Assembly: GCF_002443255.2 (NCBI RefSeq)
Contig: NW_019211455.1
Span: forward strand, 4,446,597 to 4,510,596
Length of the DNA: 64,000 bases
Reading direction: 5' to 3'
Origin: Varroa destructor
Lineage: Eukaryota > Arthropoda > Arachnida > Mesostigmata > Varroidae
Shown here: positions 40,424-51,000 of the stretch, piece after piece
How positions within the stretch are numbered: position 1 is the first letter of the stretch
How the letters are laid out: every line of letters begins with the position of its first letter
Program-made: the position numbers and the translations under genes
The notes under the pieces: generated by a model
The model's input: the letters and a program-made list of their open reading frames with translations, nothing else
The model's database searches: none
What the model was told of the DNA's origin: nothing

Positions 40424-40574
40424 ATGAAGACCAGCGGCATCGTACGGGTTATAGCGAGAAGAGTCATATCTAAAATTTGCTACATGCTTCCATGCCTTAT
40501 AGTCTGCAGACATTGCTTTGAACAGCGTCAGGACCAGGTCCATGATTTCGTGCACTGCTCCTTCTGTCTGCAGA
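40424..40574 (-). CDS. Candidate internal exon, unknown protein, minus strand
   Basis: On the minus strand an acceptor (CTGCTTTTCTCTAAACGCACAG) ends at 40575. The exon gives one base to complete a codon, then 50 open codons to a donor (CAT then GTAAGC, donor at 40423-40422). The product is well mixed: HEIMDLVLTLFKAMSADYKAW followed by residues including NFRYDSSRYNPYDAAG. The upstream minus-strand sequence (40580-40910) is also open in a different frame. No family was recognised. The plus strand offers a competing 76-codon ATG frame (40162-40392) of lower quality. Confidence 0.35.
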
Positions 40575-42463
40575 CTGTGCGTTTAGAGAAAAGCAGCTGT
40601 AGGAACGATCGCCGGCTTGCTCCGGCACCGCGTCACAAAACGGGGTCCACGAAAGCCAAGGGACGGCTTCCACCGAAGGTATTTTCAGCAATCCAACAGG
40701 AACGCTGTATCGAAGTGGCATCTGGTTGCCAACCATCACGTTTGTCCCTGTGGCCACTTCATCCGCCCGTGGCTGACCGGCCTCGAACGGACAGATCAGC
40801 GCGGTGCTGATTTGCCGTCGAAGAGAGGCGTAGGGTATGGGGCGACGGCGCGTTCGGCGGCATTGGCCGCGATACAGGAATCCCGGAATCATGAGTGTGC
40901 TAGGTGGATCTTTACTAAAGTCGCGTAGCGGAATTTTACTGGCCAAAAGATACAGGGATAGAACCATACCGAAGGGGGAAGAAGCTTTTGCCCGTCAGCG
41001 GAACAATCAGAGGGAGCAGATCCCCGTCCGTTGTCGACCTTCCAGCACCAGAGACAAGGGTGTCTCGTCTCGACTTGACCCGTTCGAAGCTCTAAAGCTT
41101 CTCTAATAGCAGCAGAACCAGGAGGTCTACGACCCGACTAGCAAAATCTCGAGTTTGTCGGTTTGATCACAGCATTGTTTTTCTGTCAGAAGGCTTTCGA
41201 CGGGCACCGGGAGCTTTGATTGAGAAGGTTAACAAAAAATATTTCGTTTTAGTTTTAGCTTAACCGGCTGCAGCGGTGTGACAGAATAAACACTGACAGG
41301 TTTCAGACTTCATAGCTAAGAAGCTACTATTATTATTTTTCTAGCTACTATTTTTCATGACAACATTTCCGACTACTTCCAAAAATTCCCAAGTAACCTT
41401 TTTCCTTTCAGGAGAAAATAGGGGAACGATGTTTTCGGACAGGCAGGCACATGGAAACTAAAAATGAGCTAAATTCGATAAATAAATAAATATAGCTTCG
41501 CTTGAAAGTGATCAAATATTATTAGCTGCTGCCACAAAGCAAAGGGGACAGTGACCAACACAGTTATTATACCCTGTGGTTCGTTAAACGGATGAATTAA
41601 AGATTTGGTGACTTAGCGCCTAAAGACTTGTCTGTTTCGTACTCTGAACAACCGATCCCTGACGAGAACACCTGGAACCTAAGCAAGACGGAAGCTAGTA
41701 AATAGAAATCATTCGAAGATTATAGCAGACTATTAGCAACAAACAGAAAAAAATAGTTTCTCTCTTATATGTTATATATACACTCTACTATGCACATTTA
41801 TTATTTGCTACTAGCCTTTAACAGAAGCAATGCAGGTACTCTGCGCTGTTCAAGCTCCGAAATGAGTTTTAGCTTATATGGAGACTGGAATTGCGAGTCC
41901 TAAAGATAACTTGTAGTATATGCACATATATACTACATATAAATAATTATATATACTACTATAAATATATTCGTATATTTCGAGCTTCGTAAGAAAAAAC
42001 TTTGATAGCAGAACGGTGATTTTGGACGAGCCCGACTTCTCTCTTTTTAGGAATGATAGCTATTACAATTACATTATTACGTCTGTTTCTATTTATATAT
42101 ACAGATCTTTTCTATCCTTTTTAGTGGTAAAGATGTATCGCCAAATGCGATTGGCACCAGCGGATAAGGTTCGGTTTTCAATGGCGTATATTGCGTCCCA
42201 TCCATAGCTGTTCTTCATCTCTTCTTTGTGTCATAGAAGTGAGGAGACAGTTGGTCGGTAGACAGGGGTTTGGGGAAAACTGTAAGAGGAGCTGATATGC
42301 GCGAAAAGCAGGGAGATCCAGCCAGGATCTGGTCAGAGGATGGTGGTGGTCGTTAAGAAAAGAAGATGAAATTGAAGAGTCAGCCCAAAAGGAAAAGTAA
42401 GCCACGAAGAATTGACAAGGAGGTGAGTTTGAAGAGTCAACCGAGCTGAACTCTACCAGCTGA
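40575..42463. other. Mixed stretch without a supported gene
   Basis: The stretch 40.6-41.1 kb is GC-rich and open in several frames on both strands. The stretch 41.2-42.1 kb is AT-rich, with ATATAT-type low complexity near 41.92-41.99 kb. A purine-rich ATG stretch at 42366 (MKLKSQPKRKSKPRR) runs into GTGAGT at 42423 and could be a small basic exon. A near-duplicate TTGAAGAGTCARCC occurs on both sides of that donor. Confidence 0.3.
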
Positions 42464-42655
42464 AGGGTAAGTCAGAAGGACGAGGACGAAAACGAAAAGA
42501 AGGATGAGGATCAGCTGGGGAAGAAGGTGGCAGCTGCCGGGTCGCCGAAAATCGCCACAACGGATGGCGAAGCGATGTTACTGGGTGACGATCAAAGTTT
42601 GGGGCATTTTCGAGGCGGAAGCAAAAGCCCCTCGTTTCAAGATCTCTCTAGCTAG
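42464..42655 (+). CDS. Candidate terminal exon, acidic/lysine-rich disordered tail
   Basis: Sixty-three codons are open from just after TGA 42461-42463 to TAG 42653-42655. Entry would be through an AG near 42462-42475. The product starts with a Lys/Asp/Glu-rich run (KDEDENEKKDEDQLGKK), then a Gly/Ser/Thr region and ends FRGGSKSPSFQDLSS. This looks like a disordered, phosphorylatable C-terminal tail. The polypyrimidine signal before it is poor and no upstream exon was tied to it. Confidence 0.28.
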   Translation, partial: RVSQKDEDENEKKDEDQLGKKVAAAGSPKIATTDGEAMLLGDDQSLGHFRGGSKSPSFQDLSS

Positions 42656-45600
42656 TTGGCCGGCTAGCTGGCGGTAGCGGTAAGGCTGTGGGGCAGCTTC
42701 CTGCAGGGAAAACCTCCAAAGCGCACGCACACAGAGACGTAGCTATTGGGCTGTTGGATCTTTGGAATCGGCGATGTGGGCCCTGGCTCTCGTTCTCTTT
42801 CTGACTCGCGAGGTGTGGGGGTAAGGGGATCGGAACTCGGGTCTCTTCGGTCGGTACTTGCGCTATTTGTCAGAAGCGGCAGCCACATCACATTCCGTAG
42901 TGCCTCCAAAGTACCAACAGAAGCAGCCCTCCCTGCTTCAAGGGCTGGAGCGGCGGCACAAGTCTGACAGCTCAACAAGCTAGCAGTAGCAATAGTGTTA
43001 GCATACATACATATACACACGTAAGCAGACACATAGGATAAAAAAAATGAAATATTATGCAGAGCAGGAGGTAGGCTTACTGATTCGTAAGATAGATTCA
43101 CGGCGACCGGTCGCCTTGGCCTCCTGTATGGCGTCCCGTGCCCACGTATCTTGTCTACAGGATGCGAATAGTAGGCAAAAAAGGAAGGCACAGGGAAGCG
43201 GGTGTTAGACGACGGTGGCCAGCCAGTGCGCAGCAGTCTATTGCTGCTGCAAACGGGTAGGTGGCTTAGTTGGCAGCAGTGTGTTATACGAGGGACGCAA
43301 TCACCCACTGACGGCTCCAGCAGCGGCGGTGCCGAACAGCCAAGAAGGAAGCAGGCGCATGAGCCACTCAGAGCGGCAGCCACGGCCACGGTCGAGCGGA
43401 AGGCAACCTAGTACGTCGTGACGACGACGACGACACCACAATCGCTGGGTAAAACGGGGAGGAAAAGAAGCTGGCACCGCTTTTACTGCCGCTCGAGCTC
43501 ATCGTTTCTTGTTTCGCTTGATGCCGCTGGCTCTTAGTTTGCCCTCTGCGGTGAAAAACGAACTTACGAACAGACGGCTCTACCAGAAGCTCTGCTTTCG
43601 TAATTAGAAGGTAGACGAACAGCAGCCCCAGCAGTAAGGGAATCGAAGGAGTCATATGGGTAGCGACAGAGTACTAGTGAAGACAAAGTGGTAGTATTAT
43701 TCTGCAGCTCTGATGTCAAGTTTTCCAAAATATCGGAAAAGAAAACAGAAGCAACAAAAGTTGGAATTTCGTGCTTCAGATACTGTACCTGTTTTGCTAT
43801 TCTGTTTTCGTTATCGTTTTCGTAGCGAATCTGTTGATGGTAAAAGCTAGCGGTAACATTTGTGTATTCGGATCGTCTCGTGCTCCACAACCGTTCCCAT
43901 TTCTACTCGTCCACATTGTCGCTCACTTTCTAAGACAGACGCTTCTCATTGAAGGTCTTACAAACGATGGGCTACTAATCTCAAAGAGCAGTCAGGGACG
44001 CCTGACGAGAATCGCTAATTGATTCTTATTTGTTTTATGACTGCCCCTTTGGGCTTTAGCTTTCTTCAACGCCATCACCCTCTCGTCCATAGTTGAGCGC
44101 AATCGGCTTGGATCAGGATAAGCCTGGCGCCCTTTTCGATCCTTTCAAAAATCGTAACTGAAACATACCCCTAAGTTGGATGTAGACTAAAAAAAGCCAG
44201 AGAATGATACGACAACCGGGATAGATGCCGTCTTTACATCCGTATATTTTACGCCTTCTCGCATCGTGTGCTGTATCATTGGACACAGGACGAAAAACCT
44301 AAGTTAGAATGAAGAGATATTACAGTGGTTGTTTTGCTGATGGTGGTGCACAAGCTGAGACAGAAAAAGGGTTCAGACAGAAAGCGCGGATAGGTCCGCC
44401 TTTGATTGTCATAGCTGGCGCCGGCCTGTCATGCCAGCCACCTGGGTATCCTGTTACTCAGTTGCACTCGAGATATGCTGCATTAACTCAATATCCTTAC
44501 CACTGGACCAGCCGTAATCACTCTGGGTGTCCTGTACAGTCTTTCAGTTATCCAAATCTGTTCGCAGCCCCTTGACCTGTCCAGACTAGGAGTCAGCGCC
44601 CCACGATCTGGTCTACCTGCGCTTTCCTTTCTATGTTTTGGCGCTGTAACTTTTACGTCTGTGCTATACGTAGTAGAATGGTCAATGAATTCGCAGCTAA
44701 GGCTGACTCACCCTTAACATTGCCACTATACCCCAGCCGTCGTAATCTCGTAATGCTGCCTTCCGGATCGGAAACGCCTTGTACCGTTTGTTGCATTCTA
44801 CCCTCCGTCGTCATCGTGTGCGAATTGGACGTCGAATTCGTCGTTACACACACCGAGATGACGATGTAGGCCTCTTTTTCGCTGCCTCTCACTGTACCTC
44901 AAAGATATTGTGTTGGCAGCAACTTGTCAGTCCTCGGCCGGTGCCGAATGCGCTCAGAGAAATCGACTGTATGCCGACGCGTCGGGATTGAGCAAATGGT
45001 AGATGAGGTAGCTTTGGTAAATGAAAAATAAAAGGTGAGCGTTGAGAAAAATGAGGAACGCTCGTCTCCACAGCTAGCCTCGATCGCTAAGTTTATTCTA
45101 TTCGCTGATATGAAACCTACTAAAGGTCCGAGGAAACTTCCATTAGAGGCCATTCGCGACTCGTAGCGACCAAAGGAAACGGGCACCCATCGAGAGGCGG
45201 TTAGCAACAGGGGCACAAAAGCGGACGGCGTAGAGTGCAAAGCGTCAGGCCAGGCAGCGATAATAGAGAGGCAGCCTCAGCAGCCGAGACGAAGAAGGGG
45301 ACGAACAACAAGTGCAGAAAAAACAAACGAGCTTAAGGTAGAGAGAGAGAGAGAGAGGGAATAAAAAAACCTCGAAAAACGAGGAAACTTTTTCGTTCTT
45401 TGTCTGCTCACATTCTGTGTTCCCGCCTTTGTAGCGCGTCTTCTATCTTTCCTCATCGTCTGACTCTTTCTCCACCTCGAGTCTCTTGCGTCTATCACCT
45501 TCAGTCCGTTGTCGCCTAGGCTTCGTGAGCCAATCAGGCGCTAATTTGAAACAATGGAAGAACCTACCTGCCAGCAAGCGGTCGCAGAACGACGCGACAA

Positions 45601-48600
45601 CTGGAGACGGGCAAGACTCCTGTACATATAGTAGGAAGAAATAGCATACAGAGCAAAGAAATACATTGCTGCTACCTTTACTATCCTTGTTGCAGGGAAA
45701 TAAGGGTACCTACCTCTATCCACCTCTCTACGTAGCTGCTAGTCGCGTAAAAAGACAGACTCGGAGTTTCGACGATGACTCAGCCGTGCGAACACAGATA
45801 CGCCAATAGACTAGTTAGCCGCCACTGGTAATGATGTACTCGTTCTAGCGTTGTTGTTGCCGATGCTCATGATAGCGTCATGGTCGTAATAGTAATGGCT
45901 GAAGTAGTAAGCGGGTTACCTGTCCTTCACTGGCCGTCACAGTGGGGGCCGGCTATTGCGTACTGCCGCTGTTGCCATCCTTTGCGTCGTCGTACGTGTC
46001 AAATCTTCACCAACCAATAGTAATGAAGCTAACGATGCGTATCCATGGAAGTGGTGGAGATGGTAGAGGTTAGCACGGTGTTGGTGAACCTAAGTACAGC
46101 ACACGGTCAGGAAATGTTAAAAAGAAATGAAGTACCGCGCTTAGGTTTCTAGGAGCCGCGACAGACGAAGGTGCCAACATCGACAGACAGCTTATCTATC
46201 CTGAAGGGCAGTCAGCAAGTCAAAATGGCCCTTGGCGCTGGGCTCCCTCCTCATTCTCACGCCTAGAAGAGGATGGATCAGTAGTTTCTCTTTAAAGAAC
46301 GGGGCCGCGGTGTCAAAAACGCCTTTTGCCTCGAGCCTTGAGTCAAACCACGCCATAGTATCAGGCAATGGTGGTTACAGCGCTTTTTGTTACCTCATCC
46401 ACCCTCATTCCCCCCGTTCCCAGTCAATCACCACTCAGCATCTTACCTGTCATTACACAATCCATCCTTGAGTCCCCACGCCCCGATCAGCTGTGGTGTT
46501 CGCAGCTGAGCGAGCAGGCGATGCTAGTGATACTGCTGGTGATGGGATTCCACCAAAGTTCACTTATACCAGTCCACTGCTTTTTAAAACTAGCCAGTTT
46601 CTACCGTGCTGATAACAACAGCCTAAGACCCATTATTATCATCACTATATACATGTTATATTTTGTACCCGATACTTGGCGACAATCTTCTCATAGAATG
46701 CGGATTGTGCTCAAAGAAAACCGGCTTATATATAACTCGCAACATTAAAACGTACTGCTACGGTTTGGATTTAACTGTAATGACAACTTATAATAATAAT
46801 AGTATTATGTACTATATAGCTAAATAATGAATAATGTTAACCCAACTCATACATACATACAAGATGTGGTCTGTGAACAACGCATGTTACGTTAGGCTCG
46901 TTAACGAAATTCGGTACGATAAAACCTTACCTATACCTTTCCTAGGCACATGTGTGTGATTATTGTGTTATGTTTACTAACCTTGAAAAAATAGGACAAA
47001 TATTACATAGACAAGAAGGCTGCGACCCGTTTCACTTGTCGGTGTGTGTACTGCCTGCTTGAGTTATCCTGCGCTGGATTAGGTTACGCTATGACTCTAT
47101 CAAGCATGGCTGTCATTTACTAATCAGTCTGAACGCCACCAGCTATGGTCGAGGTCGAATTAAGGATTCGAGGCTTGCTCTCAAGTTGCTCTCTTTGGAT
47201 TGCGACGGTCTTCACAATTGGGAACGGGAATGAGGAGACCGATGATTAGGCAAACGCTCTAGTCGAACCTACTTTCCTTTAACTAAATCATTGGCTTCGA
47301 TTTTTTCCGAAGTAAGATTGTCCCGTTTGGGGTCAGTATGAACATTGGAGTCTCGACGAAGAAGTCAAAACATGCACTGTGCAGGGGCGGTATGCTCTTC
47401 TGCAAAAGTGTGCTCTAGCTTAAGAACCGATTGCGTAGATCAGGTCAGACAGCGGAGGAAATTCACTTGTAGCTATAGTAAGCATGTGCCGGTCAAGCCA
47501 GCCGGCAGCAATCCCTCGAGTATTCTCCTCTTGATTTCGAAAGTCCAGAGAAAAAGGATATGACAGCGACGGCAACTGCAATTTGTAGAAACCGCAACCA
47601 CAGCACATCGATGGATACCCGCTGCTACCACAGCCGGCGCGGGAAGGCTAGTGGCCTATCTATGTGCCTATGTGGCTATGGCTGCCTTAAAGTTCACAGG
47701 AGGGTCAGAAAAGTAATGGTCGGCTTCACCAGTCCGACCGTTCACCCTGAATCAGATCGCTTGCGTCCCCTTCATATGATGCCGCATTGCATCAAATACC
47801 GTCCCGAAGTGCCAGTTTCGCCAATGTGCCGGTACAAACCTCTTCTCCCAAGAACCTTACCGGCTGTACGACGTTCCTGCCTTCCTGCCTGCCGCCCTCC
47901 CTTCCCTCTGCCTTGCTACCGACTATGGTTGCTTAGATGGAAGTGTTGACGTGTTGAGCAAGGTGGCAAACCGAGCGAAAGAAACGAACACATAGAGTCC
48001 TACCACAGCCTTTAGCGAGCACCACTGCTGTCGCTGCCGTTCGAACCCCCGTATCCACGCAGAGAATAACCTGCCGATCGAGATGCCTGCTCGCACGCCA
48101 GCGGTCAGCAGGCGAGTTAGTAATTGGCCGAAAAGCAACTCGTGTGGCAAACCTAGGCTCGTCCCAATTACTACTAAGGTTGCAGTATGACGTAGCTGGA
48201 ACCTGATGCCTGGCAGATCGAATGCGGCAACGTGGATCCACTGTTTCACTATCAGTGGCTACCTGCGCCAGCCGGTAATAGTGAATAGAGACATGAAGAA
48301 AAGAGGAAAAGATGAAAAAGAGCAGACAAGTTAAAGGACTAGAGAAAAACGACTAGTAAGGGGGTACGCAAGCGTTACCAAGGTTGGCTAGGTCAAGTCA
48401 AGAGACCGAACGAACACGCACTGTGACACTAGCTACAGCAGCTAGCGTAATAGCGGCTGCCGCTTCTGTTGCCACCGCCGAGACAGGAGTTCAGCCGTAT
48501 CTTACAGTTGGCTTACCACATCTTTTCCATCGATTCTCATCCACTGAACATCGCTACGTCGATACGCTCGACGAACCGTCGCAATTTGCTGACGGAAGAG

Positions 48601-49150
48601 AATCGGCTGGCCGGAACGGTCGCAGTAGCAACAGGGTGGTGCCTCGGCACCCGCCAGTTGTTCCTGCCCCTTTCAGGTCGTTGATGCCTGTTGACTCCTT
48701 CTTGCCCTGTAAGGCAGCTATAAGATACTAGCTGCTCCACACTAGGCTAGTCATGCTGCTGTTGCCTGCCGGCCTGCCAGAGCACGACGATGCAACACAT
48801 GCCCTTTTTCGCATCTTTCTATTTCCTTGCTTTTCTGTTAGGGCAGAAAGGCGGCGAGGATAAACAGGGCTACAGAGTCGTAGGTTTATTCCGTTAGCAG
48901 GTTCCCAAAGACGGCAGCTGGAACCACCAGTTCTTTTATCATCTATTTCAAAGTTAGATATAAAAAGTCCTTTCAAGGGCTTAGTAACTTCTGTTTGGAG
49001 AAGCGAGGGCGAGATATTGTTCTATACCTTTAATTGGCCCAATAGTGGCTAGTGTGGATTCGGCGGCCGGTGTGTATACATTCAGGTTGCTACTGCTTGG
49101 ACCTTTGGTAAAGCCGAAAACCGGTTGCGATTTGTCACACAAGGAGGGAT
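42656..49150. other. GC-rich stretch without a supported gene
   Basis: The largest frame is 42664-43389 on minus (241 codons). It has no domain and is cut by simple-sequence runs. Others overlap on both strands (44.3-45.2 and 47.9-48.2 kb). A (GA)9 run lies at 45340-45357 and a GAC run at 43420-43434. The stretch 46.7-47.0 kb is AT-rich. I could not support a gene. Confidence 0.35.
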
Positions 49151-50845
49151 CTACACGAGTTGGATTGAATATGACCTTCCAGCCTTGACGGCAAGGCTCC
49201 AAGGACCAGAGGCCAATAAGACTGTTGGAATTTCGACAGATTAAAGATAAAAAAAAAAACTCACTGTTATCTCTCAAAGCAACTTGCGTACCATCGTGTG
49301 CGTAGGTTTTTTGGGCTATTATTGCCCACCTCGCCTGGTAACATAAAGGGCCAACACACATACATATGTATATGTCGATTTTTTTTCTTTCGTAGACAAT
49401 ACAGACGGATATATTCCACTACGAGTACGATCACCGTACGATTCGAGTTAAAATTCACCTCTCGTTGGTGGTATTCTCTGCCAATACAAGCTTTTCGGAG
49501 GCTTTCATAGAAGTCTCAGCGGCACCATTTGGCAGCCACACAGTTCAGTAAATACGAAATCAATCCTATACTAGAATGGGCAGGAACAGCATTCGCCCAT
49601 CCCACATCTCCGTCAGCTAGCTCTTATCCCTACTTGTATTTCTACGATCACTAGGGCAGGCGGCTGAGTAGCCAAGATTCACTGTTGACAGGCTTATTCC
49701 TTGAGAGAACGTTGTCTCTTAAGAACAATTCAGAGAGCAAACGCATTTCGCGTATTGTAGGTTCGCAGTTTGGCTATTCTACGCAGCGTTTTAACGCTAA
49801 CTAAAACAAATGAGCCCAATCGAAAGAGATTTTTGACATTATCAGAAAGGTTAAGTTGTTCAAAACGACCTTACTGAGCTTTTCCGCCAGTTTTAGCACC
49901 CCATCACCAATATGACACATGATTTGTAACATCGTTCACTTTTCCCTTCTTACTTGTAAATTAGCGGTTTCATAGTTCACATTAGCGTTCTCACAATACT
50001 CCAACCAATGCCTTTTGCAATTCGTTTTCTGCTCTGCGGTCTTGACAAAATCTCTTCTCAAGCATTTGATAGTCGACTATCTTGTACGTATTCCGTTGTA
50101 CACCAGCGTAGTATTACCTTTGCGGCAGTAGCGGCGGCAATCGGAAGACAGCCACTACTTACAAACATTTAACAAATAACGTAACGCACAACTGGGACTA
50201 GCGGCCGCAATAATAGCAGTGGGCAAAACGATATATACAGCTCAATCAACCACTAAGCGTTTGCGTGTACCACCTTGTTTAGATGCGTATTTGTTTATGC
50301 AAGTCACTACTACAGCGACTGAGACGACGGGGGGTGAACGGGGTGGTGGAGAGCGTGAAAAAAAGGGAACTGAAAAAAGCGTAACGAAACAGGAAAGCAA
50401 ACGTAGAAGTCAGCCTCGATAACTTCTTACGCGACGTATAGTTGAGCGGCGGTCGCCTGTCGCTACGAGGTTCGGCTGGACAACGCTTTGCACAGTCCGT
50501 GACCTATACATTATTCCTACTAGAAACGGTATATACATATATGTGTAATTGTTCTAGTTAGAGAGTGGACGAGTGACTTCATCATATCCACATTGGATTA
50601 TTGATCTCTAGTCACAGTTCATTCTCTGCTTCACGCTTTTATCTTACCGTTAAGGCTTTATTTTCTAAAGGGGCAGATTGGCTTCGCTCTCCGAATTCGA
50701 TTTGGACGTCGATCGACTTTTTACTGACAACTGAGTCGCCGTTCGGTTCATATATGAAGTTGGGAGGAGCTCGAACCTCAAACCAAATTTTTGGACATAA
50801 GATGGTCGAAAATCGAAAACGGACACCATCGTCTTTCGAAAACAT
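49151..50845 (-). CDS. MSP (major sperm protein/VAP-type) domain protein, 3 exons, start uncertain
   Basis: Minus-strand exons are 50845-50648 (66 codons, donor ACG then GTAAGA, phase 0), 49334-49265 (after TTTATGTTACCAG; donor ACA then GTGAGT) and probably 49221-49151 (after TTCCAACAG, stop TAG). Together they give 112 residues. Residues 19-51 (KIWFEVRAPPNFIYEP, then N35-G and SIDVQIEF) align without gaps, apart from two residues before AP, to the VAP/MSP core pattern K-x-x-F-x-V-x-x-x-AP-x-x-[YF]-x-x-x-PN and the alternating hydrophobic strand after it. Residues 66-77 (TARWAIIAQKTY) fit the following W-containing strand. The end YSIQLV fits the last strand. MSP domains are seven-stranded modules that bind FFAT-type peptides or polymerise. 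The first strand is missing if ATG 50845 is the start. An acceptor at 50833 (TTTTCGAAAG) would instead make the first exon internal. The last intron would be only 43 bases. Confidence 0.5.
49222..49264 (-). other. Putative 43-base intron
   Basis: On the minus strand a GTGAGT donor, a T11 run, a CTTTAAT-type branch region and TTCCAACAG follow each other within 43 bases. Reading through instead keeps a 126-codon frame open (48981-49361), so retention cannot be excluded. Confidence 0.35.
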
Positions 50846-51000
50846 CACGAAGTATTAGACTCGCCATCTGATGCCTGTTATTTCAGACCAGGAAGCTCAG
50901 TGCAAAGTAGTGCAGACAATTCAGGCGGTGCCCGGCTCATTCAAACGGCCACCGGAAATCGCGCGGAGATGACTGACTGAGTGACTTGGGAAAGTGAGAC
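50846..51000 (-). promoter_or_regulatory. Possible promoter/5' leader of the MSP-domain gene
   Basis: The minus strand carries ACTCAGTCAGTCATCT near 50963-50980, an arthropod initiator-like TCAGTC. It lies about 120 bases before ATG 50845. A separate upstream ATG in a strong context (CAGATGG, about 50865) opens a 29-codon frame that overlaps the MSP start. This could be a regulatory upstream frame or mean that the MSP exon is entered by splicing. Confidence 0.25.

Noticed and set aside
42664..43389. 241-codon minus-strand frame
   Set aside because: It contains simple-sequence stretches and no domain. A frame of this length is borderline by chance in GC-rich DNA.
47923..48249. Two overlapping minus-strand frames of about 100 codons
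   Set aside because: They overlap in different frames on one strand, neither with a domain, which is typical of stop-poor sequence.
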